From: Acetonema longum DSM 6540
Lineage (GTDB): Bacteria; Bacillota; Negativicutes; Sporomusales; Acetonemataceae
Direction of reading: 5' to 3'
NCBI RefSeq assembly: GCF_000219125.1
Contig: NZ_AFGF01000016.1
Span: 1-64,000 of the forward strand
Length of the DNA: 64,000 nucleotides
This document shows positions 50,050-59,859 of the stretch, one piece after another (position 1 is the first letter of the stretch; each line of letters begins with the position of its first letter). Under the pieces are notes generated by a model. That model was not told where the DNA came from, did not search any database, and worked only from the letters and a program-made list of their open reading frames with translations. Made by a program: the position numbers and the translations under genes.

Positions 50050-52776
50050 ATGCAAAAGAAAGTCTTGAACATCAACGGATTAACCAGGACTTTGATCGTG
50101 GACCCTGAAGCCACTCTGGCCAGTGTGCTGCGGGAACAGCTGCTCCTGACCGGCTGCAAAGTAGGCTGCGGCCAAGGCCAGTGCGGCTCCTGCTCTATTA
50201 TCGTGGATGGCGTGGTTATCCGTTCCTGCGTCTTCAAAATGAAACGGATTGCTGACGAGGCAAAGATTACTACCATTGAAGGGCTGGGTACGCCGGAAAA
50301 TCTGCATCCGCTGCAAGTGGCCTGGATGGCTTACGGCTGTGCTCAGTGCGGTTTTTGCAGTCCCGGTTTTATTCTGTCGGCCAAAGTGCTTTTGGATAAA
50401 AATCATGACCCCAGCCGGGAAGACGTGCGTGAATGGTTCCAGAAGAACCGCAACGCCTGCCGCTGCACCGGCTACAAGCCGCTGGTAGACGCAGTGATGG
50501 CGGCGGCCAGGGTGCTGCGCGGCGAAATGCGCAAGGAGGAACTGCTGTATCAGCCGGTAGGCAATAAAATCCAGGGGACTACCTATCATCGCCCCTCCGC
50601 CCTGCGCAAGGTGACGGGAACCTGGGATTACGGCGCCGACGTGGCCCTGCAGATGCCGGCCGGCACACTGCGCCTGGCGCTGGTGCAGGCCGAAGTATCC
50701 CATGCCAACATTAAGGGCATCGATACGTCGGAAGCCGAGAAAATGACCGGCGTGTACAAAGTGGTCACCCATAAGGATGTAAAAGGCAAAAACCGCATTT
50801 TCGGCTGTACCTTCCCCAGCAATAAGGGCGATGGCTGGGACCGGCCCATCCTGTGCGACGAAAAGGTATTCCAGTACGGGGATGCCATCGCCATCGTCTG
50901 CGCCGACACGGAAGCCCATGCCAGGGAAGCGGCGCAAAAAGTCAGGGTGGACCTGGAGGTGCTGCCGGCTTACATGAGCGCCCCGGCCGCCATGGCTCCC
51001 GACGCCATGGAAATCCATCCCGGCACACCCAATGTCTATTATGAGCAGGGCGTCATCAAAGGCGGCGAAACCAAGCCGATTATGGACCGGGACGATGTAG
51101 TCACAGTGGAAACCAATACCTACTGCAGCCGCCAGCCCCATCTGACCATTGAGCCGGACTGCGGCAACGCCTATATCGACGGGAACGGCATCCTGCGGAT
51201 CCACTCCAAGAGCATCGGCATCCACCTGCATCATGCTATGATTGTCGAGGGGATTGGCATTGCCCCGGAAAAGTGCCAGCTCGTGCAAAACCCTGCCGGC
51301 GGCACCTTTGGCTACAAATTCAGCCCCACCATGGAAGCTTTGCTGGGAGTAGCCTGTCTGGCCACCGGCAGGCCGGTCTCCTTAAATTATTCCATGTACC
51401 AGCACATCACTTATACCGGCAAGCGTTCCCCCGGCTTTGTCAAATGCAAGCTGGCCGCCGATAAAGACGGCAAACTGCTGGCCATGGAAGCCGACTGGAC
51501 AATTGACCACGGGCCGTATTCCGAGTTCGGCGATTTGCTGACGGTGCGTCAGGCTCAATTTATCGGCGCCGGCTACGACATTCCCAACATTCGCAGCAAG
51601 GGCCGCACGGTTTGCACCAATCACGCCTGGGGTTCGGCTTTCCGCGCCTATGGTTCGCCGCAAGCCTTCCTGGCTTCCGAAATCGCCATGGACGAATTGG
51701 CGGAAAAACTGGGCGTGGATCCGCTGGAGCTCCGGTTCAAAAATATCTACCGCCCGGGCTCTACTAACCCTTCAGGCCAGGAGCCGGAGGTATTCTGCTT
51801 TGAAGAAATGTTCAACAAGCTTCGCCCCCTGTGGCAGGAAGCCAAACAGCGCTGCCGGGAACTGTCCGCCCCGGAGAAAAAGCGCGGCGTCGGTTTGGCG
51901 CTGGGCATCTATGGCTGCGGCCTGGACGGGACTGACGGGTCCGAAGCCTGGGCCGAGCTGACCAAGGACGGCGTAACCGTCGGCAACTCCTGGCAGGATC
52001 ATGGCCAGGGCGCGGACATCGGCACCCTGACTCACGCCCATGAAGTCCTCCGCCCTCTGGGCATCAAGCCGGAGCAGATCAAACTGGTCATGAACGACAT
52101 GGCCCTCACGCCCAACAGCGGCCCCTCCGGCGGCAGCCGCAGCAATGTCATGACCGGCAATTCCACCCGGGTGGTTTGCGCCATGCTCTTAAAGGCGATG
52201 AAAAAGCCGGATGGCACTTACCGCACTTACGACGAAATGGTGGCTGAAAAGATCCCGCTGCGTTATGACGGCCGCTGGGATTACTCGGGTACTGCCTGCG
52301 ACCCGGTGACAGGCCAGGGCACCCCGTTCGGGGTTTACATGTACGAAGTGTTCATGCCGGAAGTGGAAGTGGACATGAAAACCGGCAAGACCAAAGTCGT
52401 CAAATTTACCACTGTCGCCGACATTGGCACCATTACCAACAAATCGGTTTGCGACGGCCAAATTTACGGCGGTTTGGCCCAGGGCATCGGCCTGGCCCTG
52501 ACCGAAGACTTCGAGGATCTCAAAAAGCACACCAGCCTGCTGGCCTGCGGCCTGCCGTACATCCAGGACATCCCCGATGACATGGACATCATCTACAACA
52601 TTTCGCCCCGCCCCCTGGGACCCGGCGGCGCCGCCGGCGCCGGCGAAGGGCCTTTGACCGCGCCCCATCCGGCCATCCTCAATGCCATCTATAATGCCTG
52701 CGGCGTACGCCTGTACGCGGTGCCGGCGCTGCCGGAAAAAATCAAAGCCGGACTGGAAAAATTAAGCAAGAAATAG
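50050..52776 (+). CDS. molybdenum aldehyde oxidoreductase (xanthine oxidase family, Mop-like)
   Basis: This 908-residue single-chain enzyme should oxidise an aldehyde or heterocycle by hydroxylation. The N-terminal 2Fe-2S ligands C40, C45, C48, C60 and the second cluster's C100, C103, C137, C139 sit at the same numbers as I recall for Desulfovibrio gigas Mop. The molybdopterin-binding part follows from about residue 175, with GTFGYKFSPT-type and FRAYGSPQ motifs, and the base Glu about residue 866 in GAGEGPLTAPHP. No FAD domain, so electrons leave through the clusters, probably to the protein encoded next. ATG 50050 follows GAGAGG. Expressed from a sigma-54 promoter. Confidence 0.93.
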   Translation: MQKKVLNINGLTRTLIVDPEATLASVLREQLLLTGCKVGCGQGQCGSCSIIVDGVVIRSCVFKMKRIADEAKITTIEGLGTPENLHPLQVAWMAYGCAQCGFCSPGFILSAKVLLDKNHDPSREDVREWFQKNRNACRCTGYKPLVDAVMAAARVLRGEMRKEELLYQPVGNKIQGTTYHRPSALRKVTGTWDYGADVALQMPAGTLRLALVQAEVSHANIKGIDTSEAEKMTGVYKVVTHKDVKGKNRIFGCTFPSNKGDGWDRPILCDEKVFQYGDAIAIVCADTEAHAREAAQKVRVDLEVLPAYMSAPAAMAPDAMEIHPGTPNVYYEQGVIKGGETKPIMDRDDVVTVETNTYCSRQPHLTIEPDCGNAYIDGNGILRIHSKSIGIHLHHAMIVEGIGIAPEKCQLVQNPAGGTFGYKFSPTMEALLGVACLATGRPVSLNYSMYQHITYTGKRSPGFVKCKLAADKDGKLLAMEADWTIDHGPYSEFGDLLTVRQAQFIGAGYDIPNIRSKGRTVCTNHAWGSAFRAYGSPQAFLASEIAMDELAEKLGVDPLELRFKNIYRPGSTNPSGQEPEVFCFEEMFNKLRPLWQEAKQRCRELSAPEKKRGVGLALGIYGCGLDGTDGSEAWAELTKDGVTVGNSWQDHGQGADIGTLTHAHEVLRPLGIKPEQIKLVMNDMALTPNSGPSGGSRSNVMTGNSTRVVCAMLLKAMKKPDGTYRTYDEMVAEKIPLRYDGRWDYSGTACDPVTGQGTPFGVYMYEVFMPEVEVDMKTGKTKVVKFTTVADIGTITNKSVCDGQIYGGLAQGIGLALTEDFEDLKKHTSLLACGLPYIQDIPDDMDIIYNISPRPLGPGGAAGAGEGPLTAPHPAILNAIYNACGVRLYAVPALPEKIKAGLEKLSKK

Positions 52777-52818
52777 TAAATGAAATCGCCGGCTAACACC
52801 GGACGGTAATGAATAAGC

Positions 52819-52863
52819 CTAAAACGGACTGAACGGAGTATTTTCTCTTCCAGTTCGTTTTAG
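52819..52863 (+). terminator. imperfect hairpin between the oxidoreductase and electron-transfer genes
   Basis: CTAAAACGGACTGAA and TTCCAGTTCGTTTTAG pair with one bulge. No long T run follows; it may attenuate or mark an mRNA processing site. Confidence 0.4.
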
Positions 52864-52894
52864 GTGTCCCTGTTGAAGAGGGGAGCACAGAAGT

Positions 52895-55246
52895 ATGGAT
52901 CATAAGCTATTGCGTGAGCGGGAGGCGAAGTGCATTCAGGAATGCCCTCCCGCCTGCACAGCCGGCTGCCCGGTCCGTGTGGACGCAAGGGGGCTGGTTG
53001 CCGCGGTGAAAGCAGGCGACTATGCGAGGGGATTCAGCCTGCTTCAGGCCGCAGTCCCCTTTCCCAGGATTATCAGCCGGATTTGCGATCAGCCCTGCCA
53101 GGCAGTCTGCAAACGGCAGGAAATCGATACTGCCATTTCGATTAACGCCTTGGAACGGGTTTGCGCCGACCGGCATGAATTCGGCATCCCCTCCATTGTC
53201 CCTTTGCCGCCTAAGCCGCAGAAAGCGGCAGTGGTGGGGGCCGGGCTGAGCGGGTTGACGGCAGCCCTGGAGCTTAGCCGCAAGGGCTATAAGGTGGCTG
53301 TTTTTGAGGCAGGTGACCGGCTGGGGGGCCGTATCCGGGACCTTTCTGAAGATAAGATGCCCCGGCAGTGGGTCGAAAGAGATTTTGCCGTTTTTACCCA
53401 GATGCCGGTAGAAATACAATATAGTACGTCTGTGGGCGCTCACGGCGACCCGGCTATAACCTTGGCCGGCCTCTGCGACAGATTCGATGCCGTTTATCTT
53501 GGTATAGGCAAGCCAGGAATGGATTGGCCGGCGGTGGGCCTTGACACCGACACAGCGGGCAATCTGGCGGTTGATCCTGTGACCCTGGCCACAAGTCATC
53601 CCCAAATCTTCGCCGGTGGCAGCCTGAGGCAGGCCGGGCAGAGCCCTTCACCTATCGGCTCGATTGCCGACGGCAAAATAGCCGCCGTTTCCATTGACCG
53701 GCTGCTGCAGGGCGCCTCCCTCACGGCCAGTCGGGACAAAGAAGGCTCTTTTGCTGCCAGCCTGTATGTCAACATTGCCGGGGTAAAGCCAGCCCGCAGG
53801 GTGGCCCCCTCTGACCCGGCGGCCGGCTATACCGGTGAAGAGGCGGCGCAGGAGGCAGGCCGCTGTCTGGCCTGCGAGTGCCGCGAATGCGTGAAAGCCT
53901 GTGAGTATCTGGCCCATTACGGTTCCTATCCTAAACGGTATGTGCGGGAAGTATTTAATAACCTGGCCCTGGTCAAGGGCATCCACACCGCCAACCGGCT
54001 GATTAATTCCTGCAGTTTATGCGGCCTTTGCGGCGAGCTCTGCCCCAACCGGCTGGACATGGGGGAAGTCTGCCGGGAAGCGCGGCAAATGATGGTCCAA
54101 AAGGGGAAAATGCCGCCGTCGGTGCATGACTTCGCCTTGCGGGACATGGAATTCAGCAGCGGCGACAGCTTTGTCCTGAACCGGCATCAGCCGGGCCGGA
54201 CTGCCAGCAGCATGGCCTTTTTTCCCGGTTGCCAGCTGGCGGCCTCGTCGCCCCAATCGGTCAGAAAGCTGTATGAGTTTTTATGCGCCAAAGCAGAGGG
54301 CGGCGTCGGCCTTATGCTGGGCTGCTGCGGTGCGCCGGCGGACTGGGCCGGGCAGGAGGAAAAAGCGAAGGAGATTCTGCAAGCTATAGAAGGCAATTGG
54401 CGCAATCTGGGCAGCCCCCGGGTGATTACCGCCTGCCCCGCCTGTTTTAGCATATTTAAGCGCTATTTGCCGGCTGTGCCGGCAGAGACGGTGTGGACGC
54501 TGCTGGACCGTACCGGCTTGCCGGAAGGCGCCGGAGCGGCGGTTAGGCCGCAGACGCTGGCGGTTCACGACAGCTGCACCACCCGGCATGAAACAGAACT
54601 TCAGGACAGTGTGCGCCGCATTGCGGCCAAACTGGGCCATCAGATAGAAGAACTGCCCCGCAGCCGGGAACGGACCATATGCTGCGGTTATGGCGGCCTG
54701 ATGCTTTTTGCCAACCGGGAAGTCGCAGGCAAAGAGATTCAGCGGCGCATCGGGGAATGCGAAACGGATTATCTTGCTTATTGCGCCATGTGCCGGGACT
54801 ATTTCGCCGGGCAGGGAAAACGGGTCTATCATTTGCTGGACCTGCTGTTTGGCTCCGGCGATGCCCGGCTGGCGGAGCAGGCAGGCCCCGGCTATTCGCA
54901 GCGTCAGGAAAACCGGGCCAGGCTTAAAATTGCGCTGTTGCGGGAAATGTGGGGTGAAACCGTGGCCGAACGGCTGCCGGCGGTAAAAGTGAGTATCCCG
55001 GACCCAGTCAAAAGCATACTGGAAGACAGGCGAATCCTGGTCAGCGATGTGGAAAGCGTCATCGCTCAGGCCGAAAAGAACGGCAGCAGGCTGAAAAGCG
55101 CGGCCAGCGGCCATTATCTGGCCTATTTCCGGCCGGCGGCCGTGACCTACTGGGTGGAATATTCCCCTCAGGGCGATGGCTTTGTGCTTCATAATGCCTA
55201 CAGCCACAGACTGGAGATCATGGATACAGATGATGAGGGAGAATAA
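52895..55246 (+). CDS. FAD/NAD-type oxidoreductase with Fe-S and CCG (HdrB-like) domains
   Basis: This 783-residue protein joins four modules. Residues 1-95 have a GltD-like Fe-S region (CIQECPPACTAGCP and CDQPCQAVCKR); about 105-310 an FAD-binding fold (AAVVGAGLSGLTAALELSRKG) that looks shortened; about 325-395 two ferredoxin-like clusters (CLACECRECVKACEYL and CSLCGLCGELCPNRL). About 420-640 are two CCG domains of the heterodisulfide reductase type (GCCGAPADWAG, CCGYGGLMLF). The last 100 residues are unassigned. It is the likely electron acceptor or donor for the upstream oxidoreductase. The ribosome site GAGGGGAG precedes ATG 52895. Cytoplasmic. Confidence 0.8.
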   Translation: MDHKLLREREAKCIQECPPACTAGCPVRVDARGLVAAVKAGDYARGFSLLQAAVPFPRIISRICDQPCQAVCKRQEIDTAISINALERVCADRHEFGIPSIVPLPPKPQKAAVVGAGLSGLTAALELSRKGYKVAVFEAGDRLGGRIRDLSEDKMPRQWVERDFAVFTQMPVEIQYSTSVGAHGDPAITLAGLCDRFDAVYLGIGKPGMDWPAVGLDTDTAGNLAVDPVTLATSHPQIFAGGSLRQAGQSPSPIGSIADGKIAAVSIDRLLQGASLTASRDKEGSFAASLYVNIAGVKPARRVAPSDPAAGYTGEEAAQEAGRCLACECRECVKACEYLAHYGSYPKRYVREVFNNLALVKGIHTANRLINSCSLCGLCGELCPNRLDMGEVCREARQMMVQKGKMPPSVHDFALRDMEFSSGDSFVLNRHQPGRTASSMAFFPGCQLAASSPQSVRKLYEFLCAKAEGGVGLMLGCCGAPADWAGQEEKAKEILQAIEGNWRNLGSPRVITACPACFSIFKRYLPAVPAETVWTLLDRTGLPEGAGAAVRPQTLAVHDSCTTRHETELQDSVRRIAAKLGHQIEELPRSRERTICCGYGGLMLFANREVAGKEIQRRIGECETDYLAYCAMCRDYFAGQGKRVYHLLDLLFGSGDARLAEQAGPGYSQRQENRARLKIALLREMWGETVAERLPAVKVSIPDPVKSILEDRRILVSDVESVIAQAEKNGSRLKSAASGHYLAYFRPAAVTYWVEYSPQGDGFVLHNAYSHRLEIMDTDDEGE

Positions 55247-55453
55247 ATGGGCAAACAGGAGGAGCAACCGGAAAATATCGGTTGCGATAAGTGCAGCATT
55301 CCCCTGACTTTGGGCAAGGTCAGACTGGCCTACCTGGGGAGCGTATTTCCGGTGGAACTGTATAAGTGTCCCCGGTGCGGCCTGGTCTATATCCCGGAAG
55401 CTTTGGCCAGAGGCAAGATGCAAGAGGTGGAAGCGGCCCTGGAGGATAAATGA
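55247..55453 (+). CDS. small two-CxxC redox protein of the oxidoreductase cluster
   Basis: This 68-residue protein has CDKC (residues 13-16) and CPRC (41-44), a zinc-ribbon or rubredoxin-like pair, with LGSVFPVELYK between them and a helical tail. It starts directly after the preceding stop. It resembles the small redox proteins named after DVU_1557 or CLJU_RS11820 that accompany such clusters (names from memory). It could carry electrons or a metal. Four-base overlap with the methyltransferase gene. Confidence 0.75.
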   Translation: MGKQEEQPENIGCDKCSIPLTLGKVRLAYLGSVFPVELYKCPRCGLVYIPEALARGKMQEVEAALEDK

Positions 55454-56172
55454 TGCAAACTGACCGGATTTCAGAAGGCAGCCTGTGGTCCAGACTGCCG
55501 GAGGGGGCGCGCCCCGGCGGGCTGAAGCTCACCAGGCGGCTGGTTAACTGCTGCGGTTTTGCGCCTAACGCCAAAGTAACGGATATAGGCTGCGGCATCG
55601 GGGCGACCGTGGAATATCTGCGGGATAAGTGCGGCCTGGACCCGGTAGGAGTTGATATATCAGAGGCTTCCCTCCAAAAGGGAAGGGAACGGTCAGCCGG
55701 ACTGCTGCTCGTCCGGGCTGCCGGCGACGCGCTGCCTTTTGCCGGAGGCTCGGTCCAAGGCGTTTTGGCGGAGTGCAGCCTGTCGGTCATGGAGGACATG
55801 GGGCGGGTGCTGGATGAAATCCATCGCATTCTGGTCCCGGGCGGGAAGCTGGCGGTTACTGATCTTTACCTCCGGGAACCGGACCCGGCGCCCCCGGATG
55901 CTGCGGCGGATTCTGGCCGTATTGCCGGCGTTTTGAACCAAGCCGGGATGCTGCGCCTGATAGAGGCTAAAGCTTTCAGGCTTCTGCTCTGGGAAGACCA
56001 TACGGTTTTGCTGAAAGAGTTTGTGGCTGGTTTTATTATGGCTCATGGCTCGCTGGAAGAACTTCAAAGCTGCATGCCGGCGCAGGGAGGCCGGCAGAAC
56101 TGGCCTGCCGCCAGGCAGCTGGGTTATTGTCTGCTGGTGGCGGAAAAAAGCACCCTGGAGGTGACAGAATGA
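55450..56172 (+). CDS. SAM-dependent methyltransferase of the oxidoreductase cluster
   Basis: This 240-residue class I methyltransferase has motif I VTDIGCGIGATVEYL, the acidic VGVDISEASL, AAGDALPFAGGSVQGVLAECSLSVM (motif IV region) and VLVPGGKLAVTDLYLRE. ATG 55450 overlaps the preceding stop by four bases. Counterparts named for DVU_1556 occur next to the small redox protein and a C-GCAxxG-C-C protein in Desulfovibrio (from memory). The substrate is unknown; it could be a thiol, a selenium compound or a cofactor precursor. Overlaps the next gene by four bases. Confidence 0.8.
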   Translation: MMQTDRISEGSLWSRLPEGARPGGLKLTRRLVNCCGFAPNAKVTDIGCGIGATVEYLRDKCGLDPVGVDISEASLQKGRERSAGLLLVRAAGDALPFAGGSVQGVLAECSLSVMEDMGRVLDEIHRILVPGGKLAVTDLYLREPDPAPPDAAADSGRIAGVLNQAGMLRLIEAKAFRLLLWEDHTVLLKEFVAGFIMAHGSLEELQSCMPAQGGRQNWPAARQLGYCLLVAEKSTLEVTE

Positions 56173-56495
56173 AAGACCAGGAGATTGGCGTGATGGAGAG
56201 ATCCTTTGAGAAAATTGAAGCAGACTCTATTGTTGCAGAAATTATGGATAAAGCCACAGGCAAAATTTTTCGGCGCACTCTGCCGGTGAAGTATCTGGAA
56301 ACCGATAACGGCGTGATATTATCCGGAGAAACTGTTGCCGGCCATCCCAGCGAAATCGCCTTTTATTCCGAAGCAGCCCTGGCTAAAATCCATGACCTGC
56401 TTGGCAAAGGACCGGACTCTCCCCGATGTGCCGGGGAACGACTGCCCCGTTTGGTAAAAGAAGGGATCAGGATGAAAAAAGAGAAGAAAGAATAG
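56169..56495 (+). CDS. hypothetical protein of the oxidoreductase cluster
   Basis: This 108-residue protein starts at ATG 56169 overlapping the methyltransferase stop, with GGAGGTG upstream. It is an alpha/beta protein (IVAEIMDKATGKIFRRTLPVKYLETDNGVILSGET), with a basic C-terminal tail (MKKEKKE). It has no cysteine cluster. No family recognised. The tight overlap suggests that it belongs to the same transcript as the methyltransferase. Confidence 0.6.
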   Translation: MKDQEIGVMERSFEKIEADSIVAEIMDKATGKIFRRTLPVKYLETDNGVILSGETVAGHPSEIAFYSEAALAKIHDLLGKGPDSPRCAGERLPRLVKEGIRMKKEKKE

Positions 56496-56543
56496 TGAAA
56501 TAATTGTGTCATATATATCCAGCTGCACAACGAGGTGAATGGC

Positions 56544-58550
56544 ATGAAAGCCACTACTTTGGGCACTTTTGACAATATTCTGGGCGAATGGGGCAGGTTT
56601 ATATCCTCCAAAAAGCATAACCCCAGTCATGTCCGGCCCCGGATCGCCGAATCATGGTTCCGATGTTTTCAGGCGGGAGTCAGCCCCTGCAGCCTGGCGC
56701 CCCACCGGTCCCTGGACGCCGTGACGCTGCATAAAGTGCTGCAGGAAAAGGAAATGCTCATCAAAATTGCCAAGCCCTTTATGGCTAATCTATATCAGTT
56801 TGTGAGGGGCTCGGGTTTTGTGGTGGTATTAACGGATGAAAACGGTCATATCATGGAGCTGTTTGACGACGAAGATACCCTGACCAATCCCATGACCCAG
56901 GATTTCTTCCGGGGCGCCAGCTGGCATGAGGAAGAAGCGGGGACCAATGCCATCGGCACAGCGCTGGTCCTGGGAGAACCCATTCAGGTGTCAGGGGCGG
57001 AACATTTTCGTCAGAAGCATCACTGCCTGACTTGTTCCGCCGCACCCATTCTTTATTCCGACGGGCGGATCATCGGAATTCTGGATATGTCGGGCGCCTC
57101 GCATCTATCCCATTTGCATACCCTGGGGATGGTGGCGGCGGCGGCGGAAGCCATCACGGCCCAGCTGAACATCCGGCGCAAGAACCAGGAGCTGGCCATC
57201 ATCAACAACCGGTTGACCAATTTCTTTAATGCCGTCTCCGACGGCGTGATCATGATTGACCAAAATGACATGGTAACAGAGATCAATCCGGCGGCCTGGA
57301 AGATTTTCGGCCACGCCAGGGAAGATATTCTGGGGCAGCCGGTGCAGCAGCTGTTTGAGGGGAAAGAATCCGGCAAAAGCAAAGTATCAGCTGCTCACGA
57401 ACCCTATACCGACAGGGCGGTCATGGCTGATACCCAATACGGCCCGTGCCAGTGCCTGGCTTCCGGCGAGCCGGTGGTCAATGAGCAGGGCGCAGTCACC
57501 GGCGGCATTATCATTTTGCGGCCGATCAAACAGGTGCAAAACCTGGTCAATCGCTTTAGCGGCTACTCCGCCACCCTGCAGTTTCATGATATTATCGGGG
57601 AAAGCGTGGAGATTCGCGAAGCCGTACGGCTGGCTTCCCTGACGGCGATTAATTCGTCGAATATCCTGCTGCAGGGCGAAAGCGGCACCGGCAAAGAGAT
57701 CTTCGCCCAGGCCATTCATAACCGCAGCGCCCAGCATGCCGGGCCGTTTATCGCCTTAAACTGCGGCGCCATTCCGCGGGAATTGATCGGCAGTGAGCTG
57801 TTTGGCTATGAAGAGGGGGCCTTTACCGGCGCCAAACGCGGCGGCAAGCCGGGAAAGTTTGAGTTGGCCGCCGGGGGCACCCTGTTTCTGGATGAAATCG
57901 GCGATATGCCGCTGGAGCAGCAAATTTCCCTGCTCAGAGTCATACAGGAAAAAAAGGTGATGCGGATCGGCGGCGATAGAATGATTCCGGTGAATGTGCG
58001 GCTGATTTGCGCCACCAATAAAAACTTACGCAAGGAAGTGGAAAAAGGCTCCTTCCGGCAAGATTTATTTTACCGGCTCAATGTGGTGACCATCACCATT
58101 CCCCCCCTGCGTGACCGCAGGGAAGACATCCCGCTCTTGTTCACCTGCTTTATGGAAAAGCTGGGACGGGACCGGCGCTGCAGTCTTTACGTCGAGCCGG
58201 AAGTGATGGACTGCCTGCAGCGGTACAACTGGCCGGGTAATGTGCGGGAATTGCAGAACGTGGTGGAAAGAGCGGCCAGCCTGGCGGAAACCGGCGTGAT
58301 TGCCTTGCGGCATCTGCCAGTCGAAATCAGCCTGCCTGCCGGACATCTTCCAGCGGTTGCTTTATTGCCGGCAGTCCCCGTTCTCGAGTGCCGGGAGCAA
58401 AGGCAAAAACTGGCCAAAGATGCGGAACGGCACAGAATCCTGACACTGCTGGATGTACATGCCGGCAATGTCAGCCAGGTGGCAAGAGAACTGGGCGTCT
58501 CGCGGAAAACATTGTACGATAAGATGCGGCGGCATTCCATACGCAATTAG
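56544..58550 (+). CDS. sigma-54-dependent Fis-family activator (AcoR-like)
   Basis: This 668-residue activator has a GAF-type sensor (about 55-205), a PAS domain (about 215-330), an AAA+ core (about 350-580) with Walker A GESGTGKE, the sigma-54 contact loop GAFTGA, GGTLFLDEIGDMPLEQQ and the arginine-bearing YNWPGNVRELQNVVERA. It ends in a Fis-type helix-turn-helix (HAGNVSQVARELGVSRKTLY). ATG 56544 is preferred to ATG 56535 because GAGGTG then has proper spacing. The natural target is the sigma-54 promoter at 49971-49986. Its stop codon is the start of repeat copy C. Confidence 0.95.
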   Translation: MKATTLGTFDNILGEWGRFISSKKHNPSHVRPRIAESWFRCFQAGVSPCSLAPHRSLDAVTLHKVLQEKEMLIKIAKPFMANLYQFVRGSGFVVVLTDENGHIMELFDDEDTLTNPMTQDFFRGASWHEEEAGTNAIGTALVLGEPIQVSGAEHFRQKHHCLTCSAAPILYSDGRIIGILDMSGASHLSHLHTLGMVAAAAEAITAQLNIRRKNQELAIINNRLTNFFNAVSDGVIMIDQNDMVTEINPAAWKIFGHAREDILGQPVQQLFEGKESGKSKVSAAHEPYTDRAVMADTQYGPCQCLASGEPVVNEQGAVTGGIIILRPIKQVQNLVNRFSGYSATLQFHDIIGESVEIREAVRLASLTAINSSNILLQGESGTGKEIFAQAIHNRSAQHAGPFIALNCGAIPRELIGSELFGYEEGAFTGAKRGGKPGKFELAAGGTLFLDEIGDMPLEQQISLLRVIQEKKVMRIGGDRMIPVNVRLICATNKNLRKEVEKGSFRQDLFYRLNVVTITIPPLRDRREDIPLLFTCFMEKLGRDRRCSLYVEPEVMDCLQRYNWPGNVRELQNVVERAASLAETGVIALRHLPVEISLPAGHLPAVALLPAVPVLECREQRQKLAKDAERHRILTLLDVHAGNVSQVARELGVSRKTLYDKMRRHSIRN

Positions 58551-58663
58551 GACCGTTGAAAGAGGCCCATCTGCGTTGTCAGGGCTGCGCGCGCTCTCGC
58601 AGCCCTTCCTAGCATCTGGACCTTTTTGAACGGTCCCGGATTCGAAGCTGCAGATGCGTTTGG
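58548..58663. repeat. intergenic inverted-repeat element, copy C
   Basis: The arms GACCGTTGAAAGAGGCCCA (from 58551) and TGGACCTTTTTGAACGGTC (ending 58635) enclose a perfect GGGCTGCG/CGCAGCCC hairpin. The tail with TTCGAAGCTGCAGATG runs to about 58663. This is the shortest and simplest copy. It begins at the TAG of the activator gene. Confidence 0.85.
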
Positions 58664-58704
58664 CCATAGGTTCCTGGAAGACATAAAGTAGTGGAGGGAA
58701 TGGC

Positions 58705-59859
58705 GTGAGCAGTTTCGGCGAAAGAGAAAATATAGCCGCCCTTATCCTGGCTGCCGGGTATTCGTCCCGTGCGCCGCAGTTTAAGCCGTTACTGCCTTTG
58801 GGCGATTCTACCGTGATTGAGCAGGTCATCCGCAATTTTCGCCGGGCGGGTATTAAGGATATTACCGTCGTGGCGGGCCACCGGGCCGGGGAACTGATAC
58901 CGGTGCTGGAACGGGCCCGGGTCCGGTGGGTAGTGAATGAACAATATAGCCAGGGCATGTACTCCTCCGTCGTAAGCGGCGTAAAGACTCTTGCCGCCGC
59001 AACTCAGGCCTGCTTTCTGCTGCCGGGGGATATGCCTCTGGTAAAAAGCCATACGCTGAAAGTCTTATGCCGGACCTACCGTAAACTAAGCCCCTATGTC
59101 TGTTATCCCGTAATTCAGGGTGAGCGGGGGCACCCGCCGCTGCTTTCATCCCGCCTGTTTCCGGAAATCCTGGCCTGGCAGGGACAAGGGGGACTGCGGC
59201 CGCTGCTGGCCCGGTATGAAGCCTGGGCCGAGGAGGCTGAGGTACAGGATGGGGGAATTGCAGCCGACCTGGACACAGGGGAGGATTATGAGAATATTTG
59301 CCGCTTATTTGCCCGGCGGGAGGCACCGGCTTTAGCGGAGTGTGAAGCCATTTTGCGCAAGCGGGCTGCGCCGGAGCCGGTGGTCAGGCACAGCCGGCTG
59401 GTGTCGGCAGTGGCCTGGCGGCTGGCTGACAGCCTGAATCAGGCGGGGCTGGGACTTAATCTGGAGCTGGTGGCGGCAGCGGGGCTGCTGCATGATTTGG
59501 CCAAAGGAAAACCGGATCATGCCCGTTATGGGGCGAATATTTTGCGCCGCCTGGGCTATCCGAAGGTGGCGGCCATCGTGGCTGTTCATGGCGATATCGC
59601 CTTTGAAGAAGAGTCGCCGCTGGATGAAGCGGCGGTCGTATACCTGGCGGATAAACTGGTGCAAGGCGACCGGATTGTTTCTGTGGATGAGCGGTTTCGC
59701 CCTTCTTTGCAACGGTTTGCCGCCGATGAGGCTGTATTGCCTCTGATTGAAAAACGGCGGTCAACGGCGCAAAGAATCGGCGCAAAGGCAGAACTGCTTT
59801 TAGGCGCCGATTTAGCGACGGTATGCCCTGCCGGAGCAGGAAAGGAAGGTATAAGATGA
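58705..59859 (+). CDS. NTP-transferase (MocA-like) fused to an HD domain
   Basis: This 384-residue fusion has an N-terminal nucleotidyltransferase (about 8-205) with ALILAAGYSSRAPQFKPLL, the MobA/MocA signature, and LLPGDMPLV plus GHPPLLSSRLFPE. The C-terminal HD phosphohydrolase-like domain (about 220-330) shows VRHSRLVSAVAWRLAD and LLHDLAKGK. MocA adds CMP to molybdopterin, which matches the cofactor needed by the aldehyde oxidoreductase. It resembles the DVU_1551-type NTP transferase (from memory). GTG 58705 follows GGAGGG. Its stop overlaps the radical SAM start. Confidence 0.85.
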   Translation: MSSFGERENIAALILAAGYSSRAPQFKPLLPLGDSTVIEQVIRNFRRAGIKDITVVAGHRAGELIPVLERARVRWVVNEQYSQGMYSSVVSGVKTLAAATQACFLLPGDMPLVKSHTLKVLCRTYRKLSPYVCYPVIQGERGHPPLLSSRLFPEILAWQGQGGLRPLLARYEAWAEEAEVQDGGIAADLDTGEDYENICRLFARREAPALAECEAILRKRAAPEPVVRHSRLVSAVAWRLADSLNQAGLGLNLELVAAAGLLHDLAKGKPDHARYGANILRRLGYPKVAAIVAVHGDIAFEEESPLDEAAVVYLADKLVQGDRIVSVDERFRPSLQRFAADEAVLPLIEKRRSTAQRIGAKAELLLGADLATVCPAGAGKEGIR

